Positions 10,070 through 18,707 of a DNA stretch of 64,000 nucleotides are shown here, in pieces (position 1 is the stretch's first letter; each line of letters begins with the position of its first letter). This stretch comes from Streptomyces sp. NBC_01551 (GTDB lineage Bacteria > Actinomycetota > Actinomycetes > Streptomycetales > Streptomycetaceae), in the NCBI RefSeq assembly GCF_026339935.1, contig NZ_JAPEPX010000001.1, forward strand, positions 6,041,501 through 6,105,500, read 5' to 3'. The notes beneath the pieces were generated by a model. That model searched no databases and was not told the origin of the DNA. It worked only from the letters and a program-made list of their open reading frames with translations. Position numbers and translations under genes: made by a program.

Positions 10070-11218
10070 CTAGCTGGCGGCGGCGGTGGCGAGCGCCGCC
10101 GACGAGGCGCCGCCTTCGGGGGCGTCTCCCGGGGAGCCGTCCCTGGCGTCTCCCCGGGCCAGGAGGCGGCGGATCTCGCGGACGGCGGCGCCGCCCGCGC
10201 GGTTGGCGCCGATGGTCGAGGCCGACGGGCCGTAGCCCACCAGGTGGACCCGCTCGTCGCGGACCGCCCGGGTCCCCTCCACCCGGATGCCGCCGCCCGG
10301 CTCGCGCAGGCGCAGCGGGGCCAGGTGGTCGACGGCCGCGCGGAATCCGGTGGCCCACAGGATCACGTCGGCCTCCACCCGTGATCCGTCGGCCCAGACG
10401 GCTCCGGTCGGGGTGATCCGCTCGAACATGGCCCGCCGGTCCAGCACCCCGGAGTCCAGTCCGGCGCGGACGGCCTCGTTCAGCGGGAGCCCGGTCACGC
10501 TGACCACGCTCTGCGGCGGCAGACCCCGCCGGACCCGCTCGTCCACCAGCGCCACCGCAGCCCGGCCCTCTGCTTCGCCGAAGCTCCCGTCACGGAACAC
10601 CGGGGGCCGCCGCGTCACCCAGGTGGTCTCCGCCGCCACCTCGGACACCTCCAGCAGGTGCTGCACGGCCGAGGTGCCGCCGCCCACCACGATCACCCGG
10701 GCCCCGGCGAACGCGGCCGGCCCCGGGTAGTTCGCGGTGTGCGACTGGCGGCCCCGGAAGCTCTCCTGACCCGGGTAGCGCGGCCAGAACGGCCGGTCCC
10801 AGGTCCCGGTGGCGTTGATCAGGGCCCGCGCCGACCAGGCTCCGGCCGAGGATTCCACCAGCAGCCGCCCGTCGGCCCCGTCCCGCACGGCCGAGACGTC
10901 CACGGGCCGCCGTACGCGCAGGCCGAAGCGCTCCTCGTAGGCGGCGAAGTACTCCCCGATCACCTCCGACGAGGGCCGCAGCGGGTCGGCGCCGGTGAGC
11001 TCCATGCCCGGCAGCGCGTGCATGCCGTGCACCTTGCCGTACGTGAGCGAGGGCCAGCGGTACTGCCAGGCCCCGCCCGGGCGGGGCGCGTGGTCCAGGA
11101 CCACGTGCCCGATCCCGGCCCTGGCCAGGTGGTAGGCGCCGGACAGGCCCGCCTGCCCGGCCCCGACGACCACCACGTCCACGTACCCGTCCGCCGCGCC
11201 CCGCACGAAATCGTTCAC
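10070..11218 (-). CDS. Flavin-containing monooxygenase / NAD(P)-binding FAD oxidoreductase
   Basis: 382 residues from a GTG at 11218. Two dinucleotide-binding sites are visible: GAGQAGLSGAYHL for FAD at the N terminus and VVGGGTSAVQHL (about residue 165) for NAD(P)H, with a GTWDRP segment between them and an ATGFR-type motif near 330, the plan of class B flavin monooxygenases. A longer in-frame reading exists to 11431, but it overlaps the divergent caspase gene and has a low-complexity start, so I reject it. Substrate unknown. It shares a 124-bp divergent promoter region with the caspase-STAND gene. Confidence 0.82.
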   Translation of the reverse strand: MNDFVRGAADGYVDVVVVGAGQAGLSGAYHLARAGIGHVVLDHAPRPGGAWQYRWPSLTYGKVHGMHALPGMELTGADPLRPSSEVIGEYFAAYEERFGLRVRRPVDVSAVRDGADGRLLVESSAGAWSARALINATGTWDRPFWPRYPGQESFRGRQSHTANYPGPAAFAGARVIVVGGGTSAVQHLLEVSEVAAETTWVTRRPPVFRDGSFGEAEGRAAVALVDERVRRGLPPQSVVSVTGLPLNEAVRAGLDSGVLDRRAMFERITPTGAVWADGSRVEADVILWATGFRAAVDHLAPLRLREPGGGIRVEGTRAVRDERVHLVGYGPSASTIGANRAGGAAVREIRRLLARGDARDGSPGDAPEGGASSAALATAAAS

Positions 11219-11342
11219 GGTTCTACCAACTCGCCGGCCCGGCGAGATCTTCCCGCCCGCCCGATGGCGCTGCGCGAGCGCGGGGCGCTCGCTAAGGTCG
11301 GGGAACGGCAGGGGCGGGTGCGCGAGCGGCGGGGGCGGCTGG

Positions 11343-14300
11343 GTGGGGCGACGATTCTTCATCGGCATGGGCAGCGGCAGGTACCTGCACCTTCCCCCCG
11401 ACGAACAACTCGCCTCCGTCCCCTGCGACATCCGAGACGTGTCGGCGCTCTTCGGGTCCTTCGGCTACACCCCGGTCCTTACCGGACTCGGCGAGTACGA
11501 CGGCGCCGAGCAGCTGCGCCAAAAGCTCCGCCACTGGTCCGCCGACACGGCGCTGACCGGCGAGGACGTCGTCGTGGTCTACTTCGCGGGCCACGGCGCC
11601 GTCGAGGAACGCGACCGGCACTACCTGCTCTGCTGGGACTCGCAGGACGCCGACCTCGCCGCCACCGCCCTGGCCACCGAGGACCTCGTCCGCGTCCTGT
11701 GCAAGGGCGGCCTGCGCCACCTGCTGCTGATCCTCGACACCTGTTCCGCCGGCGCGGGCAGCGCGGACGCCTCCGCCGTCGCGCTGCAGAGCATCGTCTA
11801 CCGGGGCGCGGCCGCCGACGCTTCCGCCGGCCTCTGGTTCCTGGCCTCCGCCCGCCGCAAGGACGTCGCCGACGACGGCGCCTTCGTGGCCGCGCTCGGC
11901 GACGCGATCGCGACCACGACCGGACGCACCGGTCAGCGCCAGCAGTACCTCGACCTGACCGAGCTCGTGAAGGCCGTCAACGAACGCTTCGAGGCCGACG
12001 GCCGCGGCCAGCGCGCCGAACTGGCCAGTGGCCTGGTCACCGGCCTCGCCCCGTTCCTCGCCAACGCCGGCTACCGCGAGGAGTTACCGCCGCTCGGCAC
12101 CGACCTGGAGGTCCAGCGCCGCGTCGTCGCCCGCGACCTCACCGAGCACTTCGGCCCCCGCTCGCGCGGCGTGGAGTTCGAGTCCGAGCAGGGCCTCTAC
12201 TTCAGCGGCCGGGTGAGCGTGCTGTCCGAGCTGGTGGGCTGGCTGACAGCCCCCGACGGCGACGGCCGGGGCCGGGTCGTCACCGGCAGCCCGGGATGCG
12301 GCAAGTCCGCCGTCCTCGGCCGGATCGTGGCCCTGTCCGATCCGGCGTACCGGGCCCGGCTGGACCTGACGGGCGGGGATCCGCGCACCGTCGTCCCCGA
12401 GGGCTGTGTCACCGCCGCCGTGCACGCCCGCCACAAACGCCTCGAGGAGATCGTCGACCGGATCGCCGCCGCCCTCGCCGCCGAGGCCGACGGCGCGGCC
12501 GCCCTGCTCCAGGAACTCACCCGGCGCGGCCGCCACGGGCCGCCGCTGATCATCGTCGTCGACGCCGTGGACGAGGCGGGATCCGACACCGCCGCGGACG
12601 CCGGGGGCCACGGCGAGCCCCGCCGGATCACCCGCGAGCTGCTGCGCCCCATGTCGGAGATCCAGGGCGTGCGCCTCCTCGTCGGCACCCGGCACGAGCT
12701 CGTCACCCCGCTCGGCCCCACCTTCGTCTGCATGGACCTGGACCACGAGGAGTACCGGGCCGGGCGCGAGGACGTCACCGGGTACGTGGCCCGCGTCCTG
12801 CTCGCCGCCGAGGAGGCCGACGTACGCACGCCCTACCGCGACCGTCCCGAACTGGCCCGGGCGGTGGCCTGCGGAGTGGCCGACAAGGCCGCCGGGGTCT
12901 ACCTGTACGCCCGCACCACCGCCCGTACGCTGCGCTCCGACGAGACCGCTGTCGACATCACCAGGCCGGGCTGGGCCGAGGCACTGCCCAGCGAGGTCGG
13001 CGAGGCCTTCGACGACTACCTGGCCCGCTTCGGGCCCGACGAGCCCCGGGTCAGGCGGATGCTGCTGGCGCTCGCCTTCTCGGAGGGCAAGGGGCTGCCG
13101 CGCGGCCGGGTGTGGACCGCGCTGAGCTCGGTGATCTCCGGGGTGCCCTGCGAGGAACAGGACGTCAGCTGGCTGCTCGACGTCGCCGAGGCCTACATCG
13201 CGGAGGTCGTGGACGACGACCGGCGCTCGGTGTACCGGCTCTACCACAAGGCCCTGGCCGAGCACCTGCGCGCCACCGCCGACCGGCCGCCCGCCGAGAT
13301 CCAGCAGTCGGTGGTCGAGGCCCTGCGGTCGCTGGTGCCCGGGGCGGCCGAGGGGCACCCGGACTGGTTCGCCGCGGTCGCTTACGTACGCCAGCACCTG
13401 GCCACGCACGCCGCGGAGGCGGGCCGGCTCGCCGAACTGGTCGAGGACCCCGGCTTCCTGCTGGCCTGCGAACCCCTGTCGCTGCTGCGGGCCTTCGCCA
13501 CCATCGAGGGCGAGGGGGCCCGCCGGATCCGGGGCGCCTACGAGCAGGTCGCCCACCGGCTCACCGCCGACCGCCCGCTCGGCGAACGCGCCGCCGACCT
13601 CCAGCTGTCGGCCCGGCGCTGCGGGGCGGACCGGCTCGCCGACCGGGTGGAGGAACTCGCCGTCATCCGGCCCTGGTCGGCGCGCTGGGCCTGGTGGTCG
13701 ACGAGCGGGGTCCACCGGCTGCTGGCCGGGCACACCCGTACGGTGGCCTGCGTGGCGGTGGGCCTCCTCGACGGCCGCCCGATCGCCGTCACCGGGAGCG
13801 TGGACCGCACGGCGCTGGTCTGGGACCTCCAGGCACAGCGCCAGATCGGCGAACCGCTGCCCGTCGGCATCGCGGTGAGCGCCATCGCCATCGGCGAACT
13901 GGGCGACTACACGGTGGCGCTGACGGGAGGCGACGACGGAGTCGTCCGCGTCTGGGACCTCTCCGCCGGCCAGGAGTACGGTGCGCCGCTCACGGGCCAC
14001 ACCAACCGCGTCGAGTCCATCGTGCTCGGCGCGGTGCGCGGGCACCCGGTGGTGCTCACCGCGAGCGCGGACGGCACCGCCCGGGTCTGGGACCTGGTCG
14101 AACGCCGTCAGCTCGGCCGTGACCTCAGCGCCCACCGGCGCTCCGTGCGCGCGGCGGACCTGGGCGAGCTCGACGGCCGCCCGATCGCCGTCACCGGGGG
14201 CGAGGACAAGGCCGTCCACGTGTGGGACCTCTCCGGCGTCCTCGACGGCGGCGACGCCCGCCTCGACGGCAGCCCGCTGATCGGCCCCGCCATGGCGGTC

Positions 14301-16565
14301 ACGGCGGTCTGCGCGACGAAGCTGGACGGCCGGACCGTGGCGCTGGTCGGCGACGAGGCGGGCATGCTCAGCCGCTGGGACCTGGCCGAGCGCCGCCAGA
14401 TCGGCGAGCCGGTCATGGCGCACGTCCACATCACCCGCAGCGGGGTGTTCTCCGCTTCGGTCGGCGTGCTCCGGGGCAGGCCGGTGGCGTTGACCAGCGG
14501 CACCCGCAGCGCCCGCCTGTGGGACCTGCGCACGCTGCAACCCCTCGCCCACCAGCTGCGCGGCCATGTGGAGGACATCAGGGCGGCGGCGCTCGCCCAC
14601 CACGGCGAGGCCGCGCTCGCCGTCACGGTGGGCGACGACCGGACGGCGCGGATCTGGGACCTGACGGCGGACCAGCCACGGGAGGGCCACACCCAGCCCG
14701 TCTGCGCGGTCGCCTTCTGCGCCGGCCCCGGCCGGCCGATGGCCGTCACCGGGAGCGAGGACGGCACGGCCCGCGTCTGGGACCTGCACACCCGGGAGCA
14801 GCTCGGCGCCCCGATGGAGGGCCACACGGGGCAGGTCACGGCGGTGGCCTGCGAGCTGGTCCACGCCCGCCCGAGGGTGGCCACGGGCGGCTCCGACACC
14901 ACCGTCCGCCTGTGGGACCCGCTGCGCGGTCCCGGCGCGGGACTGGTGCTGGCCGGGCACACCAACGCGGTGCGCTGCCTGGCCTTCGGCGAGCTGGACG
15001 GCAGGTCCGTCGTGGTCAGCGGCAGTGAGGACGGCACGGCCCGGGTCTGGGACGCCGCCTCCGGTTCGCCCGTGGGCGTCCCGCTGGCCGGCCACGTGGG
15101 CGGTATCCGGCAGTTGGCCGTGCGCCGTGCGGGGCGCGGGATGGAGATCGTGCTCGCCACCTCCCTGGGCCACGCCTACCTGTGGCAGCTCACCGGTGAC
15201 GGGGCCACCCCGGCCGCCCGGCGCGCGGCCCACTTCGAGGTCATGGACCTGACCCTGTCGGCCCGGAGCGTAGGGGTGGCCTTCCACCGCTCGCGCGCCG
15301 TCGTCCTGACCTCGCTCGCGGGGAACAACGTGCACGTCCACGACGTGGCCGACGGGAAGGCGGTCGCGGGACCGTTCCTCGGGCACACCGGTCTCGTGAT
15401 GGCCGCCGCCCTCGGGCAGATCGGGGGACAGCCGGTCCTCGCCACCAGTGGCCTCGACAACGCGGTGCGGATCTGGAACGTGGAGACGGGGGAGCCGCTC
15501 GGACCGCCCCTGGAAGTGTTCTCCTCGCGGGGACCCATCGGCGCCGACACCCCTCCGGTCTTCGGCCGTGCGGACGGGGTGCCCGTCGTCATCACCGCCG
15601 GCTCCCTGGACGTGCGGGTCTGGGACCTGGCCGCCCTGCATCCGATCGGAGAGCCGCTCTGCGGAGTGGAACAGCACTTGGTGTCCGCCGACATCGTCCC
15701 CGGTGAGCACGGACGCGACCTCGTCGTGACGGGAGCGCTCGACGGCGCCGTCCGCGTGCACGACCTGGCGGACGGCCGGCAGGTGGCGCCGCAGCTCACG
15801 TTCGACACGCTGGCCCTCAGCCATGTCACCGCGGCCCGCCTGGGCGAGGACACCGTGGTGGTCCGCAGCAGTTGGCTGTACACCGACGTGTGGACCCTGG
15901 AGCCGCGCCGCCGGCTGGTGAAGCGGCCCGGTACCTCGCTGCGGGCCGACACCTACGCGCTGGGCGGCCGCCGGATCGTGGTCTCGGTCTCCGCCGACTT
16001 CACCCTGCACGCCTGGGACCTGGGGACCCAGTCGCCGCTCGGCGTTCCCATGACCGGTCACACCTCCCACATCACCGGGCTGCGGACCGGTCTCGTATGC
16101 GGGAGGCACACCGTCGCCAGCAGCTCCTACGACGGGACCGTCCGCCTCTGGGACCTGGAGACGGGACGCCCGCTCGCCGAGCCGCTCGGCGGCCACGACC
16201 TCGGCGCGACCGGGCTCGAACTGGCCCGGGTGGCGGGCGAGGACCTGGTCGTCACCGGCTCGGGAGACGGCAGCCTGCGCGTCCACACCCACCGGGGCGG
16301 CTGGCGGCTGCGCACCGAGCTGCCGCCGTTCTCGGCGCTGGTCGGTGCCGTCCGCGTCACCGACGTCCGGGGCGTCCCCACGCTCATCGCCGCCGACCAG
16401 CACGGTCTGATGCGGGTCTGGGACATGACCCGCCCCGGCAACTGGACGACGGAGATCCACATCGGCAGCGGCATCAACGGTTTCACCGTCGACCACGCCG
16501 GCCGCGTCTGCGTCGCCACCGACATGGGCGTCGTCGCCCTCAGCCTGACGGAGGTCCGCCCGTGA
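11343..16565 (+). CDS. Caspase-like protease - STAND NTPase - WD40 propeller protein
   Basis: 1740 residues. Residues 1-230 form a caspase-like (C14) domain with the catalytic dyad visible: His84 in YFAGHGAVE and Cys134 in LILDTCSAG. Residues about 290-780 are a STAND-type NTPase: Walker A GSPGCGKSAV (about 315) and Walker B LIIVVDAVDEAG (about 402). From about 790 to the end runs a WD40 array; I count roughly 21 blades by their xWD endings (RVWDL, RLWDL, RIWDL and degenerate forms), which would fit three seven-blade propellers. The expected logic is that the propellers sense a ligand, the NTPase oligomerises and the protease fires. The GTG start at 11343 precedes GRRFFIG, the first beta strand. 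It overlaps the next gene by GTGA. A TAAGGT box at 11293-11298 could be its -10. Confidence 0.92.
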   Translation: MGRRFFIGMGSGRYLHLPPDEQLASVPCDIRDVSALFGSFGYTPVLTGLGEYDGAEQLRQKLRHWSADTALTGEDVVVVYFAGHGAVEERDRHYLLCWDSQDADLAATALATEDLVRVLCKGGLRHLLLILDTCSAGAGSADASAVALQSIVYRGAAADASAGLWFLASARRKDVADDGAFVAALGDAIATTTGRTGQRQQYLDLTELVKAVNERFEADGRGQRAELASGLVTGLAPFLANAGYREELPPLGTDLEVQRRVVARDLTEHFGPRSRGVEFESEQGLYFSGRVSVLSELVGWLTAPDGDGRGRVVTGSPGCGKSAVLGRIVALSDPAYRARLDLTGGDPRTVVPEGCVTAAVHARHKRLEEIVDRIAAALAAEADGAAALLQELTRRGRHGPPLIIVVDAVDEAGSDTAADAGGHGEPRRITRELLRPMSEIQGVRLLVGTRHELVTPLGPTFVCMDLDHEEYRAGREDVTGYVARVLLAAEEADVRTPYRDRPELARAVACGVADKAAGVYLYARTTARTLRSDETAVDITRPGWAEALPSEVGEAFDDYLARFGPDEPRVRRMLLALAFSEGKGLPRGRVWTALSSVISGVPCEEQDVSWLLDVAEAYIAEVVDDDRRSVYRLYHKALAEHLRATADRPPAEIQQSVVEALRSLVPGAAEGHPDWFAAVAYVRQHLATHAAEAGRLAELVEDPGFLLACEPLSLLRAFATIEGEGARRIRGAYEQVAHRLTADRPLGERAADLQLSARRCGADRLADRVEELAVIRPWSARWAWWSTSGVHRLLAGHTRTVACVAVGLLDGRPIAVTGSVDRTALVWDLQAQRQIGEPLPVGIAVSAIAIGELGDYTVALTGGDDGVVRVWDLSAGQEYGAPLTGHTNRVESIVLGAVRGHPVVLTASADGTARVWDLVERRQLGRDLSAHRRSVRAADLGELDGRPIAVTGGEDKAVHVWDLSGVLDGGDARLDGSPLIGPAMAVTAVCATKLDGRTVALVGDEAGMLSRWDLAERRQIGEPVMAHVHITRSGVFSASVGVLRGRPVALTSGTRSARLWDLRTLQPLAHQLRGHVEDIRAAALAHHGEAALAVTVGDDRTARIWDLTADQPREGHTQPVCAVAFCAGPGRPMAVTGSEDGTARVWDLHTREQLGAPMEGHTGQVTAVACELVHARPRVATGGSDTTVRLWDPLRGPGAGLVLAGHTNAVRCLAFGELDGRSVVVSGSEDGTARVWDAASGSPVGVPLAGHVGGIRQLAVRRAGRGMEIVLATSLGHAYLWQLTGDGATPAARRAAHFEVMDLTLSARSVGVAFHRSRAVVLTSLAGNNVHVHDVADGKAVAGPFLGHTGLVMAAALGQIGGQPVLATSGLDNAVRIWNVETGEPLGPPLEVFSSRGPIGADTPPVFGRADGVPVVITAGSLDVRVWDLAALHPIGEPLCGVEQHLVSADIVPGEHGRDLVVTGALDGAVRVHDLADGRQVAPQLTFDTLALSHVTAARLGEDTVVVRSSWLYTDVWTLEPRRRLVKRPGTSLRADTYALGGRRIVVSVSADFTLHAWDLGTQSPLGVPMTGHTSHITGLRTGLVCGRHTVASSSYDGTVRLWDLETGRPLAEPLGGHDLGATGLELARVAGEDLVVTGSGDGSLRVHTHRGGWRLRTELPPFSALVGAVRVTDVRGVPTLIAADQHGLMRVWDMTRPGNWTTEIHIGSGINGFTVDHAGRVCVATDMGVVALSLTEVRP

Positions 16566-17428
16566 GCCGTATCGTCCTCGTCCACGGCATCGCCCAGGAG
16601 GTCCTGGGCCCCGAGATCCTGCTCACCGAGTGGTACCCGGCGCTCGCCGACGGCCTCGGCCTCGCCGGGCACCCGGGCGTCCCCCGCGAGGAGGTCGCGA
16701 TGGCCTTCTACGGAGACCTCTTCCGGCCCACCGGCCACCGCGGCCTCGGCACGCCCGAGCTCGACGCGGGCGATGTCGAGGACGGCATCGAGCGCGAACT
16801 CCTGCTGCGGTGGTGGGAGCACACCGCCGCCCTGGAGACCCGGGTCTCCGGCCCGGGCGACCGCACCAGGCTGCGGACCCCGCACCTGGTCCAGCGGGCT
16901 CTGGACGCCCTCAGCCACTCCGCCTTCTTCGCCGGGATCGGCGAACGCCTGATGATCGGCGCCGCCCGCCAGGTGCGGCGCTACTTCACCGAGCCCGCGC
17001 TGCGCGGGGAGATCCAGGGGCGGCTCGCCGCGGTCGTCACCGACCGGACCGAGGTGATCGTCGCGCACTCCCTCGGTTCGGTCGTCGCGTACGAGACCCT
17101 GTGCGCGAGCCCGGACCGGCCGGGCGTGTCGCTGGTGACCCTGGGGTCCCCGCTCGGCGTGCGGAACCTGATCTTCGACCGGCTCCGGCCGGAGCCCGCC
17201 GAGGGCCGGGGCCACTGGCCCGCGCCTGTGCGGCAGTGGGTCAACGTCGCCGACCGCGGGGACGTCGTGGCGCTGGCCAAGGAGCTCGGGCCGCGCTTCG
17301 GGGAGCGGGTGCGGGACCTGCCGATCCACAACGGGGCCCGGGCGCACGACGTACGGCCGTACCTGACGGCGGCGCCGACGGGCGCCGCGATCGCCGAGGC
17401 GCTGGGCGGGCCCGGGCGCGCGGGGTGA
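16562..17428 (+). CDS. Alpha/beta hydrolase coupled to the caspase-STAND gene
   Basis: 288 residues, GTG start overlapping the upstream stop by GTGA. Strand beta3/HG motif IVLVHGIAQE at the N terminus; nucleophile elbow VAHSLGS with Ser170 (first Gly of GxSxG is Ala); a C-terminal His in IHNGARAHD is a candidate catalytic His. No signal peptide, so cytoplasmic. The family is lipase/esterase-like; annotation as 'serine peptidase' would go beyond the sequence. Coupling to a caspase-STAND sensor suggests that it is either the downstream effector (for example a lipid hydrolase) or a protease substrate. Neither is proven. Confidence 0.85.
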   Translation: MSRIVLVHGIAQEVLGPEILLTEWYPALADGLGLAGHPGVPREEVAMAFYGDLFRPTGHRGLGTPELDAGDVEDGIERELLLRWWEHTAALETRVSGPGDRTRLRTPHLVQRALDALSHSAFFAGIGERLMIGAARQVRRYFTEPALRGEIQGRLAAVVTDRTEVIVAHSLGSVVAYETLCASPDRPGVSLVTLGSPLGVRNLIFDRLRPEPAEGRGHWPAPVRQWVNVADRGDVVALAKELGPRFGERVRDLPIHNGARAHDVRPYLTAAPTGAAIAEALGGPGRAG

Positions 17429-17429
17429 T

Positions 17430-18107
17430 TCAGGCGGCCGGGTGTTCGCTGACCCACTCGTAGGCCGTCTCCGCGCTGAAGTCCCGTTGGCCGCCGCGGA
17501 ACAGCAGGCCCGCGCCGGTGAAGGCCGGGTCGCCGGAGGTGGCCGCCACGTACGGGACCGCCAGGCAGCCCATGCCGGCGGCGCGGGCGGCCGCGACGCC
17601 CGGGGCCGCGTCCTCGACGACCACGCAGTCGGCGGGGTCCGAGCCGAGGCGGCGGGCCGCCTCCAGGAACACGTCGGGGGCGGGCTTGCCGTGCGCGACC
17701 TCCTCGGCGGAGACCACCGTGGTCAGCAGCGCGTCCAGCCCCGTACCGGCGAGTACGGCGTCGATGGCCTCCCGCGAGGAGCCGGAGGCCACCGCCATCG
17801 GGACGCCCTCGGAGTACAGGCGCTCCACGAACTTCCGCATCTCGGGGAAGACCTCGGTCCGGGTGCGGGCCAGCTCCAGATAGGCGGCGTTCTGCTCGGC
17901 GAGCAGCTGCTCGACCGGGACCTGGATCCCGTACCGCTCCCGGAGGACCTCCAGCGTCTCCAGGGTGCCGATGCCGATGAAGCGGGAGTGTTCCTCCCAC
18001 GTGAAATCGGGTACTCCGTGCCTTTCCAGCGTGCGGCGCCCGGACTCGTAGTAGTTCGGCTCGCTGTCCACGAGGGTGCCGTCGAGATCGAATATGACGG
18101 AAAGCAT
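17430..18107 (-). CDS. HAD superfamily hydrolase (beta-phosphoglucomutase-like)
   Basis: 225 residues with all HAD motifs: nucleophile DLDGTLVDSEP at residues 7-17, motif II SGSS (about 115), Lys in HGKPAPD (about 145) and VVEDAAPG (about 170). The helical cap between motifs I and II is the C1 type of sugar-phosphate phosphatases and phosphomutases. Likely a small phosphate-ester phosphatase. Its stop lies one base from the stop of the hydrolase gene, so the two converge without room for a terminator. Confidence 0.9.
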   Translation of the reverse strand: MLSVIFDLDGTLVDSEPNYYESGRRTLERHGVPDFTWEEHSRFIGIGTLETLEVLRERYGIQVPVEQLLAEQNAAYLELARTRTEVFPEMRKFVERLYSEGVPMAVASGSSREAIDAVLAGTGLDALLTTVVSAEEVAHGKPAPDVFLEAARRLGSDPADCVVVEDAAPGVAAARAAGMGCLAVPYVAATSGDPAFTGAGLLFRGGQRDFSAETAYEWVSEHPAA

Positions 18108-18153
18108 CCGTTGTGCCCGTTCTGCCGGTTAGATTCGTGTCTCTACCATCTTG

Positions 18154-18633
18154 TCAGGGTTTTGAGGCTGCTCTTCCCACCGCCTCGACAAGCGGCAGCA
18201 GCCGGTGCGGGACGCGCTCGCGCAGGGCCACCTCCGTACGGGTGCGGACCACGCCCGGAAGCCGGATCAGCCGCTGGATCACGTCCTCCAGGTGCGCGTT
18301 GTCCCGTGCCGCCACCCGGGTCAGCAGATCCCCGCCGCCGGTGATCGAGAAGGCCTCGATGATCTCGGGCACGGCCGCCAGCGCGTCGCCGACCTCGTCC
18401 AGATGCCCCTGGGTGACCTCGATGTGGACGAAGGCCAGCACCGGATGCCCGAGCGCGGCGGGGGACAGCACCGGACCCGTTGCGGTGATCACCCCGGTGC
18501 GCTCCAGCCGGTCCAGCCGGGCCTGGAGGGTGCCGCGCGCGACGCCGAGGATGCGGGCGTACTCGCGGACGCTGGTGCGCGGCTGCTCGATCAGCAGGCG
18601 CAGGATCCGGGTGTCGAGCTCATCCACCGCCAT
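18154..18633 (-). CDS. Lrp/AsnC family transcriptional regulator
   Basis: 159 residues. N-terminal winged helix (DTRILRLLIEQPRTSVREYA, then RGTLQARLDRLERTG) and C-terminal RAM ligand-binding domain (AFVHIEVTQGHLDEV; SITGGGDLL, the usual Gly-rich turn). Probably senses an amino acid or small metabolite. Divergent from the SDR gene 75 bp away, so that gene is the likeliest target. Probably leaderless: TACAGT lies six bases before the ATG. Confidence 0.92.
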   Translation of the reverse strand: MAVDELDTRILRLLIEQPRTSVREYARILGVARGTLQARLDRLERTGVITATGPVLSPAALGHPVLAFVHIEVTQGHLDEVGDALAAVPEIIEAFSITGGGDLLTRVAARDNAHLEDVIQRLIRLPGVVRTRTEVALRERVPHRLLPLVEAVGRAASKP

Positions 18634-18639
18634 GCCGTG

Positions 18640-18645
18640 ACTGTA
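18640..18645 (-). promoter_or_regulatory. -10 box TACAGT of the Lrp gene, probable leaderless start
   Basis: Read on the minus strand, TACAGT is followed by CACGGC and then the ATG at 18633, the same six-base spacing as at other leaderless candidates in this window. Confidence 0.5.
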
Positions 18646-18707
18646 CCAATGGCCCAGTGGGACAACCCCCTGGTGAGGGGACCGGCCGGCGAGGAACGGA
18701 GACAGCC

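Noticed and set aside
12084..16496. 1470-codon minus-strand frame opposite the caspase-STAND gene
   Set aside because: No domain; an antisense shadow caused by repeated WD40 codons and GC bias.
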